A stretch of DNA of 64,000 bases from CAVVJA01 sp963809815. GTDB taxonomy: Bacteria > Actinomycetota > Actinomycetes > Mycobacteriales > Jatrophihabitantaceae. How positions within the stretch are numbered: the stretch's first letter is position 1; each line of letters opens with the position of its first letter. Below are positions 43,964 to 51,185 of this stretch, one piece after another. The stretch spans positions 124,001 through 188,000 of the forward strand of contig CAWELM010000025.1 of assembly GCA_963809815.1 (NCBI GenBank), in the 5' to 3' direction. Made by a program: the position numbers and the translations under genes. The notes beneath the pieces are model-generated. The model saw nothing but the letters and a program-made list of their open reading frames with translations, ran no database searches and was not told where the DNA came from.

Positions 43964-44800
43964 TCAGCGAGACCTCCGGCGGAGCGAGCGAATGCACAAC
44001 GGCACGAACACCAGCAGAATGCCGAAGAACCACGCCGTAGCCTGCAGCAACTGCCCGCCGAGAGCGGGCACCCCGAACTGCGCGCAGAGGGAATCCGACA
44101 GGTAGAAGCGGCGCACGCTGTTGACCAATACGGTCACCGGGTTGATGTTCGCGAAACCCTGAAGCCAGGACGGCATGCTGTCGGTGCGAACGAAGGCGGA
44201 ACTCGCGAACGTCAAGGGGAACAGCCAGATGAAGCCGCCAGACTGCGCCGCCTCGACCGTCTTGACGGTGAGGCCGATGAGGATGCCGATCCAGCTGAAG
44301 GCGAACGTGAACGCAAGCATGATGAATGTGCCGGCAATGGCGCCCCAAAATCCGCCGCTGAAGCGGAAACCGGTGAGGATGCCGACGCCCAGCATGATCA
44401 GGAAGATCAGCGTGGCCCGGATGAGATCGGAGATTGCCCGCCCCAGCAACATCGAAGCTCGAGACATGGGCAGTGACCGGAAGCGATCGAACAGGCCCTT
44501 CTGCACGTCGTCGGCCATCCCGATTCCGGTGGCCGCGCCGTTGAACAGCAACGTCTGCACGAAGATCCCGGGCATCAAGTAGTCGACGTAGTCCGCTTGG
44601 GAACCGCCGACATCGATGGAGCCACCGAACACATAGCGGAACAGCAGCACGAACAACACCGGCTGCACGATGGAGAAGACGAGCAGGTCAGGCACCCGGA
44701 CGATCTGCTTGATCAGGCGGATCGTCATCACCCACGAGTCGCCGAAGATCGTGCCGCGTCGCGTCGCGTGCTCGCGGACGGCAGCCTGGACGGTAGTCAT
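43964..44800 (-). CDS. ABC-2 type exporter permease (DrrB-like)
   Basis: 278 aa with six hydrophobic helices and the ABC-2 signature region (LPMSRASMLLGRAISDLIR; NPVTVLVNSVRR). It overlaps the upstream ATPase gene by 4 bp. Exports drugs or lipids in related systems; substrate unknown. Confidence 0.92.
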   Translation of the reverse strand: MTTVQAAVREHATRRGTIFGDSWVMTIRLIKQIVRVPDLLVFSIVQPVLFVLLFRYVFGGSIDVGGSQADYVDYLMPGIFVQTLLFNGAATGIGMADDVQKGLFDRFRSLPMSRASMLLGRAISDLIRATLIFLIMLGVGILTGFRFSGGFWGAIAGTFIMLAFTFAFSWIGILIGLTVKTVEAAQSGGFIWLFPLTFASSAFVRTDSMPSWLQGFANINPVTVLVNSVRRFYLSDSLCAQFGVPALGGQLLQATAWFFGILLVFVPLCIRSLRRRSR

Positions 44801-45780
44801 CGGTTGGTCACTCCGTCGTCCTCGGTTGGCGGCTTATCCGCGCTCTCGGCCGAGTGGCCGGTCAGGCGGAGGAATACGTCGTCCAGGGTGGGGCGGCGCA
44901 GGCCGAGGTCGGCGATGCGCACGCCCGCAGCGTCGAGGTCGCGCACGACCTCGGCAAACACCCCAGCGCCTTCCGTCACCGGAACGCAGACCGTTAGCTC
45001 TTCCAGGGTCGGCTCCGTGCCGTCGCCGACCTTCCGCATGATCTCTACCGCACGGCCCACCTCCCCGGCGGACTCGACGACCAGCACGAGGCGAGTGCCG
45101 CCCACCTGAGCCTTGAGGTCGTTCGACGTTCCCTCGGCTATGACATGGCCGGCGTCGATGACCGCAATCGAGTCAGCCAATCGGTCGGCTTCCTCAAGGT
45201 ACTGGGTGGTCAGCAACATCGTCGTGCCGTCCCGAACGAGACCCTCCATCACCTCCCACATGCCCAGCCGGCTGCGTGGATCCAGTCCGGTCGTCGGCTC
45301 GTCCAGGAAGAGCACGGGTGGCCGGGCGATCAGTGACGCCGCGATGTCCAACCGGCGACGCATGCCGCCCGAATACGTCTTGGCCAACCGATCAGCGGCG
45401 TCGGTGAGGTCGAAGCGCTCGAGCAGCTCGTCCGCCCGTCGCTTGGCCTCCGCTCGGCTCAGGTGGTAGAGCCGGCCGAACATGATCAGGTTCTCCCGGC
45501 CGGTGAGGTAGTCGTCGAGTGCGGCGAACTGGCCGGTGAGACCGATGAGGCGCCGCGCCTTGGTCGGATCTGCGAGGACGTCCACACCGGCCACGAAGGC
45601 CCGGCCGGCATCAGGAATCAGCAACGTCGTCAATACCCGCACCGCGGTCGTCTTCCCGGCGCCGTTCGGACCCAGCAGGCCGAGAATCGTGCCATGCGGC
45701 ACGGTGAGGTCGAGCCCGTCGAGAGCCTTCGTCGAGCCGAAGTACTTACGCAAGCCCTCGGCCTGAACCGCAACATCCAT
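44797..45780 (-). CDS. ABC exporter ATP-binding protein (DrrA-like)
   Basis: 327 aa. Walker A GPNGAGKTT, signature YSGGMRRRLDIA, Walker B VLFLDEPTTGLD, and a C-terminal DrrA-type extension. ATG 45780 is chosen: a TACCGT -10 box lies 6 nt upstream. It forms a three-gene unit with the permease and the Lrp regulator. Confidence 0.93.
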   Translation of the reverse strand: MDVAVQAEGLRKYFGSTKALDGLDLTVPHGTILGLLGPNGAGKTTAVRVLTTLLIPDAGRAFVAGVDVLADPTKARRLIGLTGQFAALDDYLTGRENLIMFGRLYHLSRAEAKRRADELLERFDLTDAADRLAKTYSGGMRRRLDIAASLIARPPVLFLDEPTTGLDPRSRLGMWEVMEGLVRDGTTMLLTTQYLEEADRLADSIAVIDAGHVIAEGTSNDLKAQVGGTRLVLVVESAGEVGRAVEIMRKVGDGTEPTLEELTVCVPVTEGAGVFAEVVRDLDAAGVRIADLGLRRPTLDDVFLRLTGHSAESADKPPTEDDGVTNR

Positions 45781-45786
45781 AGCCAA

Positions 45787-45792
45787 ACGGTA
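45787..45792 (-). promoter_or_regulatory. -10 box TACCGT, leaderless start of the DrrA-like ATPase
   Basis: TACCGT, 6 nt, ATG (45780). Confidence 0.5.
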
Positions 45793-45889
45793 TCGGCGGG
45801 TGAGACACCCGTCGCGGGTATTTCTCTCCTCATAGCGAACGCGCAGCGCGGTGCGGGTCCCTCGCTAGCCGGATCGCTCCTTCGGGACG

Positions 45890-45895
45890 TAGCGT
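45890..45895 (+). promoter_or_regulatory. -10 box TAGCGT, leaderless start of the ChlI-like gene
   Basis: TAGCGT, 6 nt, GTG (45902). Confidence 0.5.
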
Positions 45896-45901
45896 CGAAA
45901 T

Positions 45902-47347
45902 GTGACTTCTCCCGTTCTGCCCCCCGCGCTGCTCGCCGTCGCGACGTTGGGCGACCTACGCGCGACCGGCCACGTGCACCGCTCCGTCAAGGCGGAAATA
46001 CGGCAGAACCTCATCGATCGGCTCGCGGCGGACGAACCCTCCCTGCCGGGAATCGTGGGCTTCGACGAGACCGTCAGCCCGGAGATCGAGCGCGCACTGC
46101 TCGCCGGTCACGACCTCGTGTTGCTTGGTGAACGGGGACAAGGTAAGACCCGCGTGATCCGCACCCTCGTCGGGTTGCTGGACGAATGGACACCGGTGAT
46201 CTCGGGATGCGAGATCAACGACCATCCCTACGCGCCGGTCTGCGGCCGGTGCCGGTTGTTGGTCGGGGAGCTCGGCGAGGCGGCGCCGGTGAGCTGGCGG
46301 CATCGCAGCGAGCGCTATGGGGAAAAGCTGGCGACACCGGACACGTCGGTCGGCGATCTCATCGGAGACATCGATCCGATCAAAGTGGCCGGAGGACGGA
46401 TGCTGGGCGACCCCGAAACGGTCCACTACGGCCTCGTGCCCCGCACCAACCGTGGCATCTTCGCCGTCAATGAACTGCCTGACCTGGCCGAACGCATCCA
46501 AGTCGCCCTGTTGAACGTGCTCGAGGAGCGCGATATCCAAGTGCGTGGTTACCAGCTGCGCCTGCCCCTCGACCTGCTGATGGTGGCGAGCGCTAACCCG
46601 GAGGACTACACCAACCGCGGTCGGATCATCACGCCGCTCAAAGACCGCTTCGGAGCCGAAGTACGGACGCACTATCCGCTGACGCTTGACGATGAGCTTG
46701 CTCTCGTGGCGCAAGAGGCGGCCGTTCTCTGGGACGACGCCAGCCACTCCGCGCCGCTCGTTCCGCAGCACCTGCTCGAAGTGATCGGGCGCTTTGCCCG
46801 GGCCGTTCGCGACGCGCCCCAAGTTGATCAGCGCTCCGGCGTCTCAGCCCGGTTTGCCATCGCTGGGGTGGAGACGGTCGCCGCTTCCGCGGTGCGCCGC
46901 GCGGCGATCGCCGGCGAGACGGTCGCCGTGGCCCGCGTGTGTGACCTGCCGGCAGTGATCCCCGCGTCGCGCGGGAAGGTCGAGTTCGACGACGCCGACG
47001 AAGGCCGGGAGTTCGAGGTGCTCGATCACCTGCTACGCCGTGCGATTGCCGAGACCTACCGAGCCCGACTGGCCGGCCTAGACCTGCGGCCGCTGCAAGA
47101 GCGGTTCGACGGCGGCCTACTTGTCGAGACCGGCGACACCGTTTCGGCGGAGTCCCTCCTCGAACAGATCGGTTCGGTACCCGGCTTGGCCGGCCTGCTG
47201 GAGCGGCTGGAGCCAGGGGGCATCGGCGAAGGTCCCGCGGTCGTTGGGATCGCTGCCGCCGTAGTCGAGTTCGCCCTCGAGGGGCTGTACTTGAACAAGC
47301 GGCTCGCGAAAGACACCTCGGGTCACCGGACGATCTACGGTGCCTAG
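45902..47347 (+). CDS. AAA+ ATPase, magnesium-chelatase ChlI/MoxR-like (Rv0958 type)
   Basis: 481 aa. Walker A LLGERGQGKTRV (about 75-86), an inserted CxxC segment (CEINDHPYAPVCGRCR), Walker B in GIFAVNELPDL, and ASANPEDYTNRGRIITPLKDRF (sensor 1/arginine-finger region). With the following VWA gene it repeats the Rv0958-Rv0959 pair. Neither a ChlH/CobN subunit nor porphyrin genes are present, so a metal chelatase role is doubtful; a MoxR-like chaperone role is equally possible. Confidence 0.9.
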   Translation: MTSPVLPPALLAVATLGDLRATGHVHRSVKAEIRQNLIDRLAADEPSLPGIVGFDETVSPEIERALLAGHDLVLLGERGQGKTRVIRTLVGLLDEWTPVISGCEINDHPYAPVCGRCRLLVGELGEAAPVSWRHRSERYGEKLATPDTSVGDLIGDIDPIKVAGGRMLGDPETVHYGLVPRTNRGIFAVNELPDLAERIQVALLNVLEERDIQVRGYQLRLPLDLLMVASANPEDYTNRGRIITPLKDRFGAEVRTHYPLTLDDELALVAQEAAVLWDDASHSAPLVPQHLLEVIGRFARAVRDAPQVDQRSGVSARFAIAGVETVAASAVRRAAIAGETVAVARVCDLPAVIPASRGKVEFDDADEGREFEVLDHLLRRAIAETYRARLAGLDLRPLQERFDGGLLVETGDTVSAESLLEQIGSVPGLAGLLERLEPGGIGEGPAVVGIAAAVVEFALEGLYLNKRLAKDTSGHRTIYGA

Positions 47348-47359
47348 CTGCGACCGGCC

Positions 47360-47422
47360 GGCCGTTGTTCGCGACGGCCCCGCCATCGTTCGTGATCGCA
47401 AGGCCATCCTTCGTGATCTTGG
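47360..47422. repeat. Three 21-bp tandem repeats after the ChlI-like gene
   Basis: Units at 47360, 47381 and 47402 share the core GCCATCnTTCGTGATC. Read on the plus strand they would encode AVVRDGP-AIVRDRK-AILRDLG, but the frame has no start and lies beyond the stop of the ChlI-like gene. The last unit runs into the inverted repeat at 47410-47462. Confidence 0.75.
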
Positions 47423-47462
47423 AGTAAATGCCCGGTGGCGACCCTATCTCCAAGATCATGAA
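47410..47462. repeat. 15-bp inverted repeat between the ChlI-like and VWA genes
   Basis: TTCGTGATCTTGGAG and CTCCAAGATCATGAA pair with one mismatch across a 23-nt spacer. It would form a hairpin in the transcript, 21 bp before the VWA start, or be the scar of a small repeat element. Confidence 0.7.
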
Positions 47463-47482
47463 GTACGCAGGCGGAACGACCG

Positions 47483-49450
47483 ATGAGCCAGGTTCGGTAC
47501 GGAGCGTGGCACGGCGGCCCTGACCCGCTGGAGCCGCCCTTCGACGTCCGCCAAGCGCTTGACGACATTGGCGACGACGTGCTCGCCGGCATGTCACCGC
47601 GCAGTGCGCTGAACCGGCTGATGCGGCTCGGCCCCGGTGGTCGCAATGGGCTCGACGCGTTGCGCCAGGCCGCGCGCAACCGAGCTCGTGAGCTACGCCG
47701 CAATCACCGGTTGGACGGCACGCTCGATCAAGTGCGCGAACTGCTCGACGCGGCCGTGGCCGAGGAGCGGAGGGCGCTCTTCCCGGATCCGGATGACAGC
47801 GCCCGCATGGCCGAAGCCGAACTGGACGCGCTACCGAAGGACACCTCACGGGCGGTGCGGGCTCTGTCCGACTACCAATGGCGGTCGCCCGAGGCACGCG
47901 AGAAGTACCAGCAGATCCAAGACCTGCTGCGTAGCGAGGTACTAGACGCCCAGTTCGCGGGACTGCGCGACGCCATGCAGTCGGCCACTCCGGCGGACCT
48001 TGCGCGGGTCCGGGAGATGATGCACGCGCTCAACGAGATGCTCGACGCGGACGCGCGAGGTGAACACACGCAGGAGCAGTTCGACGAGTTCATGCGGGAG
48101 TACGGCTCGTTCTTTCCTGACAATCCCCGCAATCTCGACGAGCTGGTGGACTCCTTGGCCCGACGGGCGGCTGCGGCGCAACGTCTACTGGACTCGCTGA
48201 CCCCGGAGCAGCGGGCAGAGCTGGCCGGGCTGATGGACCAGGCGCTGCGCGACGCCGGCCTGGCCGAGGAAATGGGCCGGTTGCAAAGTTCGCTGCGCGC
48301 GGCCCGCCCAGACCTGGGCTGGGGTGGCAGCGAGCGGATGACCGGCGATCAACCCATGGGTTATGCGGACGCGACCGGCGCGCTGGCCGAGCTGGCCGAC
48401 CTCGACGAACTCACCGAGCTGTCGTCGCAGGACTATCCCGGGGCAAGCCTCGCCGACATCGACGAGGAGATGGTCGAGCGTGCCCTGGGAAGATCTGCCG
48501 CCGACCAACTCGCCGCGCTGCGACGGATCGAGCGAGAGCTTTCGGACCAGGGCTACCTGCAACGCACGAGCAAGGGCCTTCAGCTGACCCCGCGCGCGAT
48601 GCGCCGACTCGGCGCGACCGCGTTGCGACGCGTCTTCGCTCAACTCGACTCGCGGGGCCGAGGCAGCCACGATGTTCGCGACGCGGGAGCCGCGGGCGAG
48701 ATCACCGGCGCGAGCCGCGAATGGCAGTTCGGCGACGAGCAGCCGTTCGACGTCGTCCGCACCGTGCGCAACGCCGTGCTGCGGACCGCGGCCGACGTTC
48801 GGGACGACAGTCGGATCCATGTTCGAGCCGAAGACTTCGAGGTCGTCGAGACCGAGCGTCGCAGCTGCGCGGCGGTCGCGCTGCTGGTCGACATGTCGTA
48901 CTCGATGGAGCTGCGCGGCACGTGGGGCGAGGCGAAGACGACAGCCATGGCACTACACGCGCTGGTCACGACGAAATATCCGCAGGACGCTATCGAGATC
49001 ATCGGGTTCAGCGACTATGCCCGCGTCATGTCGCCCCGAGCACTGATCGACCACGACTGGGATCGGGTCCAGGGCACGAACCTGCAGCACGCCCTGATGT
49101 TGGCCCGACGGCACATCGACAAACACCGGAACGCCGAACCGGTGATCATGGTGATCACCGATGGTGAGCCGACCGCGCACATCGCCGCGGATGGATTCGC
49201 CGACTTCGCCTGGCCCCCGACTCGGGAAACCATCGCCGCCACGCTGGCTGAGGTCGAGCGGTGCACCCGACGCGGAGCAGTGATCAACGTCTTCATGCTC
49301 GACGACGAGCCCCGCCTGGTGGCCTTCATGCACGAGCTCGGGCGGCGAAACGGCGGTCGGGTGCTCATGCCGTCGCGCGGTCGGCTTGGTGAGTACGTCG
49401 TGTCGGACTATCTGCGGGCCCGGCGCGGCCGTCGCCGCCGCGCTAGCTGA
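47483..49450 (+). CDS. VWA-domain protein partner of the ChlI-like ATPase (Rv0959 type)
   Basis: 655 aa. A long helical, charged N-terminal part and a C-terminal von Willebrand A domain with the MIDAS motif DMSYSMELRG near residue 468, a Thr near GTNLQHAL, and ITDGEPT. Such proteins bind divalent metal ions and act with AAA+ ATPases. AGGCGGA lies 6 nt before ATG. Confidence 0.9.
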   Translation: MSQVRYGAWHGGPDPLEPPFDVRQALDDIGDDVLAGMSPRSALNRLMRLGPGGRNGLDALRQAARNRARELRRNHRLDGTLDQVRELLDAAVAEERRALFPDPDDSARMAEAELDALPKDTSRAVRALSDYQWRSPEAREKYQQIQDLLRSEVLDAQFAGLRDAMQSATPADLARVREMMHALNEMLDADARGEHTQEQFDEFMREYGSFFPDNPRNLDELVDSLARRAAAAQRLLDSLTPEQRAELAGLMDQALRDAGLAEEMGRLQSSLRAARPDLGWGGSERMTGDQPMGYADATGALAELADLDELTELSSQDYPGASLADIDEEMVERALGRSAADQLAALRRIERELSDQGYLQRTSKGLQLTPRAMRRLGATALRRVFAQLDSRGRGSHDVRDAGAAGEITGASREWQFGDEQPFDVVRTVRNAVLRTAADVRDDSRIHVRAEDFEVVETERRSCAAVALLVDMSYSMELRGTWGEAKTTAMALHALVTTKYPQDAIEIIGFSDYARVMSPRALIDHDWDRVQGTNLQHALMLARRHIDKHRNAEPVIMVITDGEPTAHIAADGFADFAWPPTRETIAATLAEVERCTRRGAVINVFMLDDEPRLVAFMHELGRRNGGRVLMPSRGRLGEYVVSDYLRARRGRRRRAS

Positions 49451-49461
49451 GCACGAGTCTC

Positions 49462-49905
49462 GTGGGATTCTTCGTCGAGGTGGTCGATCCGTCTCGGACC
49501 CGGGCGCTCCGGCGTGCGGTGCTGCGGCCGGCCCTCCGTCCGGAGGATCCGTTGCCCGGCGACGACATCCCCGATGCGGTGCACATCGGCGCCTTGGACG
49601 ACGCCCACGTGGTGCTGGGAACGTGCTTGGTGTACGCGAGCCCGTTCCCGTGGCCGGTTGCGCTACCCATACCGCAGTGGCGGCTGCGTGCGATGGCGAC
49701 GGCAGCCGACCGGCGCGGTCAGGGCATCGGCCGAGCAGTTCTGCAGGGGGCACAGGACTACGTCGCCGGGGCGGGCGGGCGATCGCTGTGGTGCCATGCG
49801 CGGGAGACTGCAGTCGGCTTCTACGCCGCCAACGGATGGCACGCGGAGGGTGACCTCTTCGTCGAGAACGAGCTGCCCCATCGCGCGATGTGGATCACCC
49901 TCTAA
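49462..49905 (+). CDS. GNAT family N-acetyltransferase
   Basis: 147 aa, GNAT core: WRLRAMATAADRRGQGIGRAVL contains the acetyl-CoA-binding R/Q-x-x-G-x-G segment, and AVGFYAANGWHAEG the C-terminal motif. It lies 11 bp after the VWA gene. Substrate unknown. Confidence 0.88.
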   Translation: MGFFVEVVDPSRTRALRRAVLRPALRPEDPLPGDDIPDAVHIGALDDAHVVLGTCLVYASPFPWPVALPIPQWRLRAMATAADRRGQGIGRAVLQGAQDYVAGAGGRSLWCHARETAVGFYAANGWHAEGDLFVENELPHRAMWITL

Positions 49906-49963
49906 GCGCCACCTGGGAACGTCGGAGGACTGCCACCTCGTCTAGGAGCGTGAGGAGGTGCGA

Positions 49964-50440
49964 GTGGCTGACGATGCCACGTTCCGGACGTTCGTCGACA
50001 CGCATGGTCCGACGCTGCTGCAGGCCGCCCGCCTCCTGACCGGCGACCATCATCGGGGCGAGGATCTGGTGCAGACTGCGCTGACGAAGCTGTACCTGAA
50101 GTGGGACACGGTCACCGATCCGCTCGCTTACGCACGACGCATCCTCGTCACGAGTCACATCGACACAACGCGCAGGCGATGGTGGGGCGAACGACCGTCG
50201 GATGTGCTACCTGACGAGAGCCAGCCCGACGCCGCGTTTGCGGCGTACGAGGAACGTGACGAGATACGCCGGCTGCTGCGCGAGTTGAACGCACGCGAGC
50301 GCGCAGCAATCGTGCTGCGCTATTACTGCGATCTGTCCGAGGAGGAAACGGCCACCACCCTTGGCGTCGCGGTTGGCACGGTGAAGAGTACGTGCGCCCG
50401 AGCCCTGGCCCGGCTGCGGGTCGAAAGCGGTGTGACATGA
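49964..50440 (+). CDS. SigE-family RNA polymerase sigma-70 factor (ECF)
   Basis: 158 aa. Region 2 (EDLVQTALTKLYLKWD, with the TDPLAYARRILV segment) and region 4 (LNARERAAIVLRYYCDLSEEETA, then VAVGTVKSTCARALARLR). Start at GTG 49964, preceded by GGAGG at 5 nt; GTG 49958 is an alternative. It overlaps the next gene by 4 bp. Confidence 0.93.
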   Translation: MADDATFRTFVDTHGPTLLQAARLLTGDHHRGEDLVQTALTKLYLKWDTVTDPLAYARRILVTSHIDTTRRRWWGERPSDVLPDESQPDAAFAAYEERDEIRRLLRELNARERAAIVLRYYCDLSEEETATTLGVAVGTVKSTCARALARLRVESGVT

Positions 50441-51171
50441 GCCCGAACGAAGAACAACTGCGAGCGGCGCTCCGGGAGGGAGAGGGGGACCGACCGAACG
50501 CCGACCTCATCATCGCCTCCGCGCGTGCTGCCCGACGATCTCGGCGCCGGGTGGCCGCAGCGATCGCCGCGAGCGTGGCCGTCGTGATCGCGATTGGCGG
50601 CGGCATCACCGCACTCTCGCTGCGCTCCGGGAACAGCACGAGCTCGGGCGCCGTGGCCGGCCGATCTCAACCGTTGCCGACGTCCGCGGCCGGCGCCGCG
50701 CCACCCGGCGCAAGACCAGGCGCCGAGTTACCACCTACTGCGCGAAGCGCCTTAGCTTGCCCCAGCACGCCGCCGACGATCGCGATGCCCAACACCAGCG
50801 CCGGGCGCCTCCTGCCGGACGGGATCACCGCCGTCCGGATATGCCTGTACCAAGTGGGAACACCGAAGTTCGCCGGAACGACTGAACTCACCGGCTCGGC
50901 CGCGGAGCAACTCGCCCGCCGGCTCGAGGACAGCCCGCTACCGACCCCCACCACCGCCTGCACGGCCGATCTCGGCCCGACCGCCGTGATCCTCGCCAGC
51001 ACCGCGAAGAAGAACGCGCCAACGGTCGTCGGGAATTTGGGGGGCTGCGGCGAGATCACGAACGGGCAGGCCGCTCGACTGGCCCGGGCCGTGCTGCAAG
51101 ACGAAGCTCGCGTGATCCTGCGCCAACCCGGCCCGCCTGGACTCGCCTCGCCCGGACCGGGTCCGAGCTGA
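50437..51171 (+). CDS. Membrane protein coupled to the sigma factor (candidate regulator)
   Basis: 244 aa. A cytoplasmic N-terminal part of about 40 residues, one transmembrane helix (RVAAAIAASVAVVIAIGGGITAL), then an extracytoplasmic Pro/Ala-rich domain with four Cys. It overlaps the sigma gene stop (ATGA). The classic zinc anti-sigma H-x3-C-x2-C motif is absent, so it would be an atypical regulator if it is one. Confidence 0.8.
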   Translation: MSPNEEQLRAALREGEGDRPNADLIIASARAARRSRRRVAAAIAASVAVVIAIGGGITALSLRSGNSTSSGAVAGRSQPLPTSAAGAAPPGARPGAELPPTARSALACPSTPPTIAMPNTSAGRLLPDGITAVRICLYQVGTPKFAGTTELTGSAAEQLARRLEDSPLPTPTTACTADLGPTAVILASTAKKNAPTVVGNLGGCGEITNGQAARLARAVLQDEARVILRQPGPPGLASPGPGPS

Positions 51172-51185
51172 AAGTGGTCTCTGAG

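Noticed and set aside
43959..44348. 130-residue N-terminal extension of the Lrp regulator
   Set aside because: It overlaps the ABC permease gene; the regulator begins at the ATG after GGAGGT.
46638..47897. 419-aa minus-strand frame across the ChlI-like and VWA genes
   Set aside because: It spans two genuine genes on the opposite strand and is extremely Arg-rich, as GC-rich shadows are.
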